DNA from: Rubrivivax sp.
Lineage (GTDB): Bacteria > Pseudomonadota > Gammaproteobacteria > Burkholderiales > Burkholderiaceae
DNA: 7,474 bases
Direction: 5' to 3'
NCBI GenBank assembly: GCA_004211235.1
Contig: SEEY01000177.1
Coordinates: forward strand, 1 to 7,474
Shown: one piece after another, positions 1 to 5,417 of the stretch
How positions within the stretch are numbered: position 1 is the first letter of the stretch
Layout of the letters: each line of letters opens with the position of its first letter
The notes under the pieces: generated by a model
Database searches by the model: none
What the model saw: the letters and a program-made list of their open reading frames with translations, nothing else
What the model was told of the DNA's origin: nothing
Program-made: the position numbers and the translations under genes

Positions 1-404
1 CCCAGGCGGCGCATCTGGCCGGTGATGGTGTTTCCCGATTCCTGCCTCCAGTCCCACACCCGGGCGACGAAGTTCTTGCGGCCCAGGTCGTGGCGGCTCT
101 GGCCCGCGGCCTGCAGCTGGCGCTCGACGACGATCTGCGTGGCGATGCCGGCGTGGTCGGTGCCCGGCACCCACAGCGTGTTGTCGCCCTTCATGCGGTG
201 GTAGCGCGTCAGCGAGTCCATCACCGTCTGGTTGAAGGCGTGGCCCATGTGCAGCGTGCCGGTCACGTTCGGTGGCGGCAACTGGATCGAGAACGACGGC
301 TTGGCCGGGTCCAGCGTCGGCTCGTACAGGCCTGCGGCCTCCCACTTCGGGCCCCAGTGGGCTTCCAGCGCGGCGGGTTCAAAGGACTTGGCAAGTTCGG
401 TCAC
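1..404 (-). CDS. valS: Valine--tRNA ligase (ValRS), N-terminal part, cut by window edge
   Basis: Class I aminoacyl-tRNA synthetase that charges tRNA-Val with valine in the cytoplasm. Only the first 134 residues of a roughly 950-residue enzyme are present; the rest lies beyond the left edge. Translating the minus strand from a GTG at 404 gives [20 protein letters not shown], the typical start of bacterial ValRS. The family signature [13 protein letters not shown] follows at residues 43-55 and contains the class I 'HIGH' ATP-binding motif as HMGH (52-55). Downstream are [12 protein letters not shown] and a segment ending [13 protein letters not shown], both characteristic of ValRS. The GTG start is chosen because it places the conserved N-terminus at the usual distance from HMGH; a clear Shine-Dalgarno is not visible. 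It is transcribed divergently from the CpxP-like/two-component operon. Identity is close to certain; only the exact start is open. Confidence 0.96.
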   Translation of the reverse strand, partial: MTELAKSFEPAALEAHWGPKWEAAGLYEPTLDPAKPSFSIQLPPPNVTGTLHMGHAFNQTVMDSLTRYHRMKGDNTLWVPGTDHAGIATQIVVERQLQAAGQSRHDLGRKNFVARVWDWRQESGNTITGQMRRL

Positions 405-441
405 AGCGTGATCTCGGGCGGACGATGGGGCGGGGCCGGCG

Positions 442-474
442 ATTTTACGGGCCGCCCTCTGCGCTCGATACAAA
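442..474 (-). promoter_or_regulatory. Possible sigma-70 promoter for valS
   Basis: On the minus strand, TAAAAT (447 to 442) matches five of six bases of a -10 box and lies about 38 bases before the valS GTG. TTGTAT (474 to 469) could be the -35, but the 20-base spacer is longer than the ideal 17. This AT-rich patch is the only one in the otherwise very GC-rich 154-bp valS/operon spacer. No convincing promoter for the plus-strand operon was found there; ttttac (443-448) and gataca (467-472) are weak candidates. Confidence 0.25.
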
Positions 475-558
475 ACGAAACCCGGCGATACCGCGTCGAG
501 ATGCTCTGCAAGCGGCACGCCGGAATGATGGGCGCCATCGCAACCGACGGGGCCTCAC

Positions 559-1029
559 ATGAACTTCTTTCGCCGCTGGCATGCCCACCACGAATTCCGC
601 CACCACTTCGGCCACGGTCACCATGGTCATCACTTCGGCGGACATGCCGATGGCTTCGCCGACCTCGTCGCCGCGCGAGTGGCACGCAAGCTCGACCTGG
701 ACGATGGCCAACAGCGCCATCTCGCTGCCTGGATCGAGCAGCTCCAGCAGCAGCGGGGCGCGCTGAAGGGCCTGGCCGGCAGTCCCGAGCTGGCCAGTCT
801 CCTGGCCGGGGAGCAGTTCGCCCGTGAGCCGGCCCGGCAGCTGTTCGATGCCAGGCTGGACGCGCTGCGCGCCGCCGGCCCTGGCGTCATCACGGCGTTT
901 GCGGACTTCTTCGACTCGCTGGACGCCGAGCAGCGCCAGGTGCTGCGCTTCATGATGCGGCGCTTGAACCGCCATCAGCACGACCACCAGCACGACCACC
1001 AGCGCGACCATCAGCGCCACGACGCGTGA
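559..1029 (+). CDS. Histidine-rich Spy/CpxP-like small protein without signal peptide
   Basis: A 156-residue protein with three parts. Residues 1-31 hold 11 histidines (WHAHHEFRHHFGHGHHGHH). A helical, Gln/Arg/Leu-rich middle spans roughly 33-137. The tail 138-156 is HDHQ-type repeats with 7 histidines. The middle carries two LDxxQ motifs, LDDGQ at 47-51 and LDAEQ at 121-125. They resemble the paired LTxxQ motifs of the Spy/CpxP family, periplasmic chaperones and stress sensors that partner Cpx-type two-component systems. Unlike those, it has no hydrophobic leader. An in-frame stop at 526-528, with no start codon between it and the ATG, rules out an upstream extension, so the protein is probably cytoplasmic. 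The two His-rich ends suggest binding of divalent metal (inference). Its stop overlaps the ferredoxin start (TGATG), and a CpxR/CpxA-like pair follows. Family assignment is moderate; the protein as a coding gene is likely. Confidence 0.8.
   Translation: MNFFRRWHAHHEFRHHFGHGHHGHHFGGHADGFADLVAARVARKLDLDDGQQRHLAAWIEQLQQQRGALKGLAGSPELASLLAGEQFAREPARQLFDARLDALRAAGPGVITAFADFFDSLDAEQRQVLRFMMRRLNRHQHDHQHDHQRDHQRHDA
976..1023 (+). repeat. Four 12-bp in-frame tandem units encoding QHDH-type repeats
   Basis: The units are cagcacgaccac (976-987), an identical copy (988-999), cagcgcgaccat (1000-1011) and cagcgccacgac (1012-1023). They encode QHDH, QHDH, QRDH and QRHD at the extreme C-terminus of the CpxP-like protein, one alanine codon before its stop. 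The two identical units suggest recent expansion by slippage. Because each unit is four codons, copy-number changes would lengthen or shorten the histidine tail without shifting frame. Confidence 0.85.
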
Positions 1030-1322
1030 TGGACGTCCACTGTGGCACCCAGCCGCGCGGGCGCTTCATGCCCCACATCGACCGCAATCGCTGCGAGGGC
1101 AAGGGCCAGTGCCTGGCGGTCTGCCCCTTCAACGTGTTCGCGCTCGGCAAGCTGGCGCCCGACGATCGTCAGGCCTTGAGCCTGTTCGGCAAGCTGCGCG
1201 GCATGGCACATGGCTGGGAGCAGGCCTTCACGCCCAATGCAGCCGCCTGCGAGGCCTGTGGCCATTGCGTCAGCGCCTGCCCTGAGCGCGCCATCACGCT
1301 GGTTCGCGTGCTGCCCAAATAA
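1029..1322 (+). CDS. Small ferredoxin with one complete and one Cys-deficient cluster motif
   Basis: A 97-residue iron-sulphur protein, presumably a cytoplasmic electron carrier. The second motif, C74-x2-C77-x2-C80-x3-C84-P, is complete. The first reads C22-x5-C28-x3-C32-P, with Lys25 (CEGKGQC) where the second cysteine of a classic 2[4Fe-4S] ferredoxin would be. By the usual ligand swap, cluster II (C74, C77, C80, C32) should be a normal [4Fe-4S]. Cluster I would have only C22, C28 and C84, and could be [3Fe-4S], absent, or differently ligated. A linker of about 40 residues separates the motifs. The ATG at 1029 overlaps the preceding stop by one base, which suggests translational coupling. 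A second in-frame ATG at 1068 (MPHIDRNRCEG) starts just before the conserved part and may be the true start. The response regulator begins 6 bp downstream. Its redox partner is unknown. Confidence 0.88.
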   Translation: MDVHCGTQPRGRFMPHIDRNRCEGKGQCLAVCPFNVFALGKLAPDDRQALSLFGKLRGMAHGWEQAFTPNAAACEACGHCVSACPERAITLVRVLPK

Positions 1323-1328
1323 TCGCGC

Positions 1329-2042
1329 ATGCACCGACTGCTGCTGATTGACGACGACGAGGCGCTGGCCGGGCCGCTGGCGCAATACCTGGCCCGCTTC
1401 GACCTGCAGCTGGAAGCCGTCACGCGGCCCAGCGTCGCGCAGGCGCGGCTGGCAGCTGAACGGTTCGACGCCCTCATCCTCGACGGCATGCTGCCGGAGA
1501 TGGACGGTTTCGAGTTCTGCAGGCGTCTGCGCGCCAGCGGCGAGCCCTGGCATGACATGCCGGTGCTGATGCTGACGGCGCGCGGCGACCTGACCGACCG
1601 TGTCGTCGGGCTGGAACTCGGCGCGGACGACTACCTGCCCAAGCCCTTCGAGCCGCGTGAGCTGGCTGCGAGGCTGCAGACCATCCTGCGCCGCACGCGC
1701 TTTGCGCCACCCGCCGCGGCGGCCCAGCCGCAGGCGGCGAACTCGCTGTGCTTCGATGGCCTGGAGATCGACACCGCGCGCCGCGAGGTGCGCTGCGCGA
1801 ACGGCCTGGTCGAGCTGACCGGCACCGAGTACGAACTGCTGCTGATGCTGGCCCGCGAACCGGGCAAGGTGTTCTCGCGCGACGACATCCTGAACCGGCT
1901 GCGCGGGCAGGAGGCCGAGCTGTACACGCGGGCCGTCGACATCCTCGTCAGCCGCCTGCGCCGCAAGCTGGAACCGCTGGCGGCACTGAAGACGCTGCGC
2001 AACGCCGGCTACTGCTTTGCATTGCCGGAGCGCGCGGGATGA
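1329..2042 (+). CDS. OmpR/PhoB-family response regulator
   Basis: A 237-residue DNA-binding response regulator. The receiver domain (about 1-115) has the acidic cluster D8-D9-D10, phospho-acceptor Asp52 in LILDGMLPEMDG, Thr83 (MLTA) and Lys105 (LPKPFEP), so all residues needed for phosphotransfer are present. An Ala/Pro/Gln linker (about 125-139) leads to a winged-helix effector domain (about 142-233) with the usual LTGTEYELLLMLAREPGKVFSR, the recognition-helix region RAVDILVSRLRRKL, and the C-terminal wing ending in TLRNAGYCF. It most resembles the CpxR/OmpR class. No Shine-Dalgarno is obvious; the start 6 bp after the ferredoxin stop suggests reinitiation from the upstream gene. Its last four bases overlap the kinase start (ATGA), a tight pairing that makes the next gene its cognate kinase. 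Target promoters cannot be read from the sequence. Confidence 0.95.
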   Translation: MHRLLLIDDDEALAGPLAQYLARFDLQLEAVTRPSVAQARLAAERFDALILDGMLPEMDGFEFCRRLRASGEPWHDMPVLMLTARGDLTDRVVGLELGADDYLPKPFEPRELAARLQTILRRTRFAPPAAAAQPQAANSLCFDGLEIDTARREVRCANGLVELTGTEYELLLMLAREPGKVFSRDDILNRLRGQEAELYTRAVDILVSRLRRKLEPLAALKTLRNAGYCFALPERAG

Positions 2043-3115
2043 GGCACCACCCCTACGACCACCGCTGGCGCGAGCGCTGGCTGCGCAAGAAGGCCAAGCG
2101 AGCCCAGCGCATGAGCCGCGGCTGGGACTATCGCTGGCGGCTGCGCCACCGCTGGCATCAGCGCTGGCACCGCCACCACCGGCACTTCAAGCATTCGCTC
2201 GGCGCGCGGCTGATCGCCATCTTCGTCCTGCTGGCCTGCGTCAGCAGCGCCATCCTGTGGAGTTCCGAAGGCAGCGCGTTCGGCCTGCTGTGGGCAGTGC
2301 CGGCGCTGCTGCTGGTCACTGGTGCGGCCTTCGGCATGATCCGCCACATGGTGCAGCCGCTGCATGCGCTGGCGCTGGGCGCCGAGGCGTTCCGGCGCGG
2401 AGAGTTTTCGCACCGGGTGCCCGTCATCCATGGCGACGAGATCGGCGACCTGGCCATGCGCTTCAACCAGATGGCCGCGGACATCCAGGCCATGCTCGAC
2501 GGCAAGCGGGCGTTGCTGCTGGCCATCAGCCATGAGCTGCGCAGCCCGTTGACGCGGGCGCGGCTGCATGCCGAGCTGGTGGGCGAGGGCGAATCTCGCG
2601 ATGCGCTGCTGGGCGAGCTGGCGCAGATGCGCGACCTGATCAGCGCGCTGCTCGAAAGCGAGCGCCTGGGCTCGGGCCACAGCGCACTGCAGCTGTCGGA
2701 CTGCGACGTCGCCGAGCTGGCACGCGCACAGGTTCAGCCGGGCGTGGAACTGCACATCGAGCCGGACCTGCCGGTGCTGAAACTGGACCGGCTGCGCCTG
2801 CAGCTGTGCCTGCGCAACCTCGTGCAGAACGCCTTGCGACACAACGACGCAGTGCGTGGCGCCGTGCAGCTCCGGCTGGAACGCGCGGGGCAGGGCGTGC
2901 GGCTGACGGTGCGCGACTTCGGCCCCGGCGTGCCGCCCGATTCGCTGCCGCAACTCGGCCAGCCGTTCTACCGGCCGGACGAAGCCCGCACCCGCCACGG
3001 CGGCGGCGTCGGCCTCGGGCTGTGCCTGTGCCGGCTGGTGGCCGAGGCCCATGGCAGCCGGCTGGAATTGCGCAACGCGGAGCCCGGCTTCGAGGCGGCT
3101 CTCACGTTGCGCTGA
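2039..3115 (+). CDS. Membrane sensor histidine kinase with His/Arg/Trp-rich N-terminus and minimal periplasmic loop
   Basis: A 358-residue HAMP-type kinase, cognate to the regulator it overlaps. Residues 1-52 form an unusual basic tail: 10 His, 15 Arg, 4 Lys and 6 Trp. It is followed by TM1 (about 56-74), a loop of about five residues (SSEGS), and TM2 (about 80-101). HAMP covers about 102-153 (VQPLHAL; GDEIGDLAMRFN). The dimerisation/phospho-acceptor helix has His165 in SHELRSPLTR. The catalytic domain shows the N box (N260, N264 in NLVQNALRHN), G1 box DFGPGV (293-298), F-box-like PFYRPD (309-314) and G2 GGGVGLGL (321-328), so it should be active. By the positive-inside rule the basic tail faces the cytoplasm. 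Typical CpxA-like kinases have a periplasmic domain of 100 residues or more, which is absent here. The signal is therefore likely sensed by the tail or within the membrane; metal binding is an inference from the histidines. Confidence 0.95.
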   Translation: MRHHPYDHRWRERWLRKKAKRAQRMSRGWDYRWRLRHRWHQRWHRHHRHFKHSLGARLIAIFVLLACVSSAILWSSEGSAFGLLWAVPALLLVTGAAFGMIRHMVQPLHALALGAEAFRRGEFSHRVPVIHGDEIGDLAMRFNQMAADIQAMLDGKRALLLAISHELRSPLTRARLHAELVGEGESRDALLGELAQMRDLISALLESERLGSGHSALQLSDCDVAELARAQVQPGVELHIEPDLPVLKLDRLRLQLCLRNLVQNALRHNDAVRGAVQLRLERAGQGVRLTVRDFGPGVPPDSLPQLGQPFYRPDEARTRHGGGVGLGLCLCRLVAEAHGSRLELRNAEPGFEAALTLR

Positions 3116-3226
3116 GGGTCACATGAGCAAATGTTCGCCCGCGTTCTGACGTCGCCGGAACGCGGGCCTCGCGCTTCGCGCTCGGTGCCCCTGCGGGTCA
3201 CATGAACAAATGTTCACCCGCGTTCT
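3116..3226. repeat. Direct repeat of the guaC 3' end (two 32-bp copies, 79 bp apart)
   Basis: Copies 3116-3147 and 3195-3226 agree at 30 of 32 bases. The right copy is the real end of guaC: on the minus strand the last nine codons or so, the stop and three bases after it. The left copy lies between guaC and the kinase stop. Read on the minus strand it encodes NAGEHLLM-stop instead of [12 protein letters not shown]; the other difference is a synonymous Gly change. This looks like a remnant of a local duplication. Its position directly after the kinase stop means the kinase mRNA also carries it. Confidence 0.85.
3137..3167. terminator. Perfect 10-bp stem between convergent kinase and guaC genes, possible terminator
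   Basis: GCCCGCGTTC (3137-3146) and GAACGCGGGC (3158-3167) are exact reverse complements around an 11-base loop. The hairpin lies between the two converging genes, where a bidirectional terminator is expected. No T-tract follows on either strand, so intrinsic termination would be atypical. The 3158-3167 arm can also pair with ACCCGCGTTC (3217-3226) inside the guaC end at nine of ten positions, giving two mutually exclusive stems. Confidence 0.4.
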
Positions 3227-4175
3227 CCCCACCCAGCACCACGTAGTTCACCTTTTTCAGGTCCGTCAGCTGCGTGCCGCCCGAGTAGGAGATCGAGCTC
3301 TGCAGGTCCTCCTGCATCTCGCGCAGCGTGTCGACCAGCTTGCCCTTCACCGGCTCCAGGATGCGCTTGCCTTCCACGTGCCGGTACTCGCCCTTGTTGA
3401 AGTCCGAGGCCGAGCCGTAGTACTCCTTGTAGAGCCTGCCGTCGACCTCGACCGTCGTGCCGGGCGATTCCTCGTGGCCGGCGAACAGCGAGCCGATCAT
3501 CACCATGGCCGCGCCGAAGCGCACGCTCTTGGCGATGTCGCCGTGGTGGCGGATGCCACCATCCGCGACGATGGGCTTGGTGGCCACGCGGGCGCACCAC
3601 TTCAGCGCCGACAACTGCCAGCCGCCCGTGCCGAAGCCGGTCTTGAGCCGCGTGATGCAGACCTTGCCCGGCCCGACGCCGATCTTGGTGGCGTCCGCGC
3701 CCCAGGTCTCCAGGTCGATGACGCCCTCGGGCGTGCCGACGTTGCCGGCGATGACGAAGGCGTCCGGCAGCTTCTGCTTGATGTGGCCGATCATGCGCTG
3801 CACGCTCTCGGCATGGCCGTGGGCGATGTCGATGGTGAGGTAGTCTGCGCCGACGCCTTCGGCGGCGAGCTGGTCCACCAGCACGTAGTCGGCCGGCTTC
3901 ACGCCGACGCTCAGTGACACCAGCAGGCCCTTGTCGCGCATGGACCTGGCATAGGCCAGACTGTCCAGGTCGAAGCGGTGCATCACGTAGAAGTAGCCCT
4001 CGCGGGCCAGCAGCTCGGTGATGGACTCGTCGACCACCGTCTTCATGTTGGCGGGCACGACCGGCAGCCGGAAGCGGTGCGGGCCGAACTGCACCGAGGT
4101 GTCGCAGTCCGAGCGGCTCTCCACGCGGCATTTGCGCGGCAGCAGCAGGATGTTGTCGTAGTCGAAGATTTCCAT
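3198..4175 (-). CDS. guaC: GMP reductase
   Basis: NADPH-dependent reductive deamination of GMP to IMP and ammonia, a purine-salvage step in the cytoplasm. The 325-residue length and sequence match the GuaC form of the IMPDH/GMPR TIM-barrel family; there is no CBS-domain insertion as in IMP dehydrogenase. Features seen: the N-terminal [26 protein letters not shown] (41-50), DIAHGH (116-121), AGNVGTPEG (143-151), and the active loop [11 protein letters not shown] with catalytic Cys173. The phosphate-binding [15 protein letters not shown] and the flap region [11 protein letters not shown], typical of GMP reductases, are also present. The C-terminus ends [10 protein letters not shown]. The start ATG at 4175 fits the conserved N-terminus; no strong ribosome site precedes it. 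It converges with the kinase operon (82-bp gap). Upstream on the same strand is the Nudix-fusion gene, separated by 191 bp of hairpin-rich spacer, so co-transcription is possible but not clear. Confidence 0.96.
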   Translation of the reverse strand: MEIFDYDNILLLPRKCRVESRSDCDTSVQFGPHRFRLPVVPANMKTVVDESITELLAREGYFYVMHRFDLDSLAYARSMRDKGLLVSLSVGVKPADYVLVDQLAAEGVGADYLTIDIAHGHAESVQRMIGHIKQKLPDAFVIAGNVGTPEGVIDLETWGADATKIGVGPGKVCITRLKTGFGTGGWQLSALKWCARVATKPIVADGGIRHHGDIAKSVRFGAAMVMIGSLFAGHEESPGTTVEVDGRLYKEYYGSASDFNKGEYRHVEGKRILEPVKGKLVDTLREMQEDLQSSISYSGGTQLTDLKKVNYVVLGGENAGEHLFM

Positions 4176-4220
4176 GGATCAAGTTCGCAAAGTGCGGCGT
4201 GCGTTGGGGCAGTGCACGAC

Positions 4221-4357
4221 CTCGGCTGCGAGCGCTTGACTTGCTTCGGCAAGAGGGCGGGCGCCCTCGACGGCCGGGAGGCCGTCGCGTCGCAGGCTAA
4301 CTTCGCTTGCGAAGTTAAGGCGCGACGCGCCGGGCCGAAGACAAAATTTGGGCCCGG
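4221..4357. other. Cluster of consecutive hairpins in the guaC/Nudix-gene spacer
   Basis: Nearly every base of this stretch can sit in a stem. In order: CTCG/CGAG (4221-4232); CTTGC-TTCG-GCAAG with a UUCG loop (4240-4253); GAGGGC/GCCCTC (4253-4268); CGACGGCC-GGGA-GGCCGTCG, an 8-bp stem with a GNRA-type loop on the plus-strand reading (4268-4287). Then comes an interrupted palindrome at 4286-4329: outer arms CGCGTCGC/GCGACGCG, a symmetric AGGC/AGGC internal loop, and inner arms TAACTTCG/CGAAGTTA. Last is CCGGGCC/GGCCCGG (4330-4357). On the minus strand this would be the 3' region of the Nudix-fusion mRNA and the 5' region of guaC. No T-tract marks a standard terminator, and I do not recognise a known riboswitch or sRNA. 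Confidence 0.6.
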
Positions 4358-4366
4358 TGATTGATT

Positions 4367-5359
4367 CTACGCAGTTGCCGTTGCCCTGAGGTGGTCCAGG
4401 CCGTAGTGCACCGGCAGGCCCTGTGCCAGCGCTGCCTTGACCATGCGGTCGACGCCGTCCGAATCACCGCCGATGCGCAGCAGCAGGTCGCAGCGCTGCA
4501 GCACGGCCTGAGCGTGAGGGTGGAAGAAGCGGTCCCAGATGGCATCGCCCCGTTGGCCGCCCGCCGCCTCGATCAGCGGCAGCGTGACCCATTCGCCCAG
4601 CAGCGGCACATGGCCGAGCGCGGCGACCTGCACTGCAGCGTCCTGCATGGCCTTGACGTTGGCGGCGATGGCGTCCTCTCGGTCGCCGGTGCCGCTCCGG
4701 TAAGGCCCGGCAATGAACACCAGCAACGGCCCCTCGCTCAGCCGCGGCCCGAAGACATGCTGCTGCGCCCAGCGCAGCAGCAGCAGCGTCTTGGCATCGA
4801 CGATCTCACCGGCCTCGACCTGGCGCATGGCTTCGTCGAAATCCAGCTCGAAACGGGCGATGTCCTCGCCTTCGTCGACCAGGCCGCCACCTTCGCCCAC
4901 CAGATCGGCGTCCTTGTACTCGGCCGCGAAGAAGTGCAGCTTCTCGGTAACCGATCCCGGGCTCATGTAGGCCTCGAAGAGCGCCTGGGGTTCCCGCACC
5001 TGCACGCCGGCTTCCTGCTGCGCCTCGGCCCGGATGCAGCTGACCGGGTCCGCCTCGTCCAGCAGGCCGGCCACCGCTTCGGTCATCAGCTGCTGCCAGC
5101 CGTTGACGAAGACGGGGTAGCGGAACTGCCGCGTCAGCAGCACCCGGCGACGCGCCCGCTGGTAAAGCAGGATGCACGCGCCGTTGCCGCGTTCATAGGT
5201 CTCGCGGTGCTGCGTCTGCCACTGGCCGTTGCTGCGCAGGAAGTCGAAGCGGGTGGTCTTCAGCGTGTACCAGTTGTCCGAAAGCAGCTTGACCTGCTGG
5301 ACCCGGACGCGATCGGCCAGGGGCAGCTCGGCGATGTGGGCGGGTGATTGAGTGGGCAT
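4367..5359 (-). CDS. NudK-like Nudix hydrolase fused to DUF4406 / nucleoside 2-deoxyribosyltransferase-like domain
   Basis: A 330-residue two-domain protein. Residues about 17-200 resemble NudK-type nucleotide-sugar (GDP-mannose) pyrophosphatases: VKLLSDNWYTLKTTRFD, YERGNGACILLY, LLTRQFRYPVFVNG, a Nudix box beginning AGLLDEADPVSCIRAEAQQE (97-116), FEAYMSPGSVTE and GEIVDAKTLLLL. E. coli NudK is about 190 residues and ends here. The extra residues 211-324 start with LLVFIAGPYRSG and include LGHVPLLGEW, CDLLLRIGGDSDGVD and ALAQGLPVHYG, the layout of DUF4406/nucleoside 2-deoxyribosyltransferase folds. The Nudix box is imperfect: Asp104 replaces the first Glu, and Gln115 replaces the first Glu of the EE pair, while Glu112 and Glu116 remain. 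The start ATG at 5359 follows AAGGGA (5369-5364), a fair ribosome site. The gene diverges from a DeoR regulator, its likely controller. The substrate is not readable; nucleotide or nucleotide-sugar processing is the family inference. Confidence 0.88.
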   Translation of the reverse strand: MPTQSPAHIAELPLADRVRVQQVKLLSDNWYTLKTTRFDFLRSNGQWQTQHRETYERGNGACILLYQRARRRVLLTRQFRYPVFVNGWQQLMTEAVAGLLDEADPVSCIRAEAQQEAGVQVREPQALFEAYMSPGSVTEKLHFFAAEYKDADLVGEGGGLVDEGEDIARFELDFDEAMRQVEAGEIVDAKTLLLLRWAQQHVFGPRLSEGPLLVFIAGPYRSGTGDREDAIAANVKAMQDAAVQVAALGHVPLLGEWVTLPLIEAAGGQRGDAIWDRFFHPHAQAVLQRCDLLLRIGGDSDGVDRMVKAALAQGLPVHYGLDHLRATATA

Positions 5360-5382
5360 GTTTTCCCTTGATTGGCTGAAAT

Positions 5383-5409
5383 CATGCAAAATAACGCACA
5401 AACATGCAA
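5383..5409. promoter_or_regulatory. Candidate operator: CATGCAA direct repeats in the divergent spacer
   Basis: CATGCAA occurs at 5383-5389 and again at 5403-5409, 20 bp apart start to start (about two helical turns, same face). A related core in the opposite orientation, GCATGTTT (5356-5363), is the exact reverse complement of AAACATGC (5400-5407) and covers the Nudix-gene start codon. The 58-bp spacer is AT-rich compared with its surroundings and must hold both divergent promoters. DeoR-family proteins commonly bind such repeats near their own gene; that this one does is an inference. Confidence 0.4.
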
Positions 5410-5417
5410 TCCCACAG

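Noticed and set aside
90..827. Plus-strand open frame of 245 codons across valS and the start of the CpxP-like gene.
   Set aside because: It runs antisense to conserved valS sequence and then out of frame with the CpxP-like gene; Arg/Pro/Ala-rich composition typical of shadow frames in GC-rich DNA.
976..1023. Short tandem repeats considered as a CRISPR or regulatory iteron array.
   Set aside because: The units are contiguous 12-mers without spacers and lie in frame inside a coding region.
2009..3052. Minus-strand open frame of 347 codons opposite the histidine kinase.
   Set aside because: The plus-strand kinase has every catalytic box; the antisense product is Gln/Ala/His-rich without recognisable motifs.
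4176..4366. Purine riboswitch upstream of guaC.
   Set aside because: The spacer is highly structured, but I cannot find the three-way-junction arrangement or the conserved loop sequences of a purine riboswitch in the minus-strand reading.
4361..5347. Plus-strand open frame of 328 codons opposite the Nudix-fusion gene.
   Set aside because: Antisense shadow; the minus strand shows conserved NudK-like motifs and a fair ribosome site.
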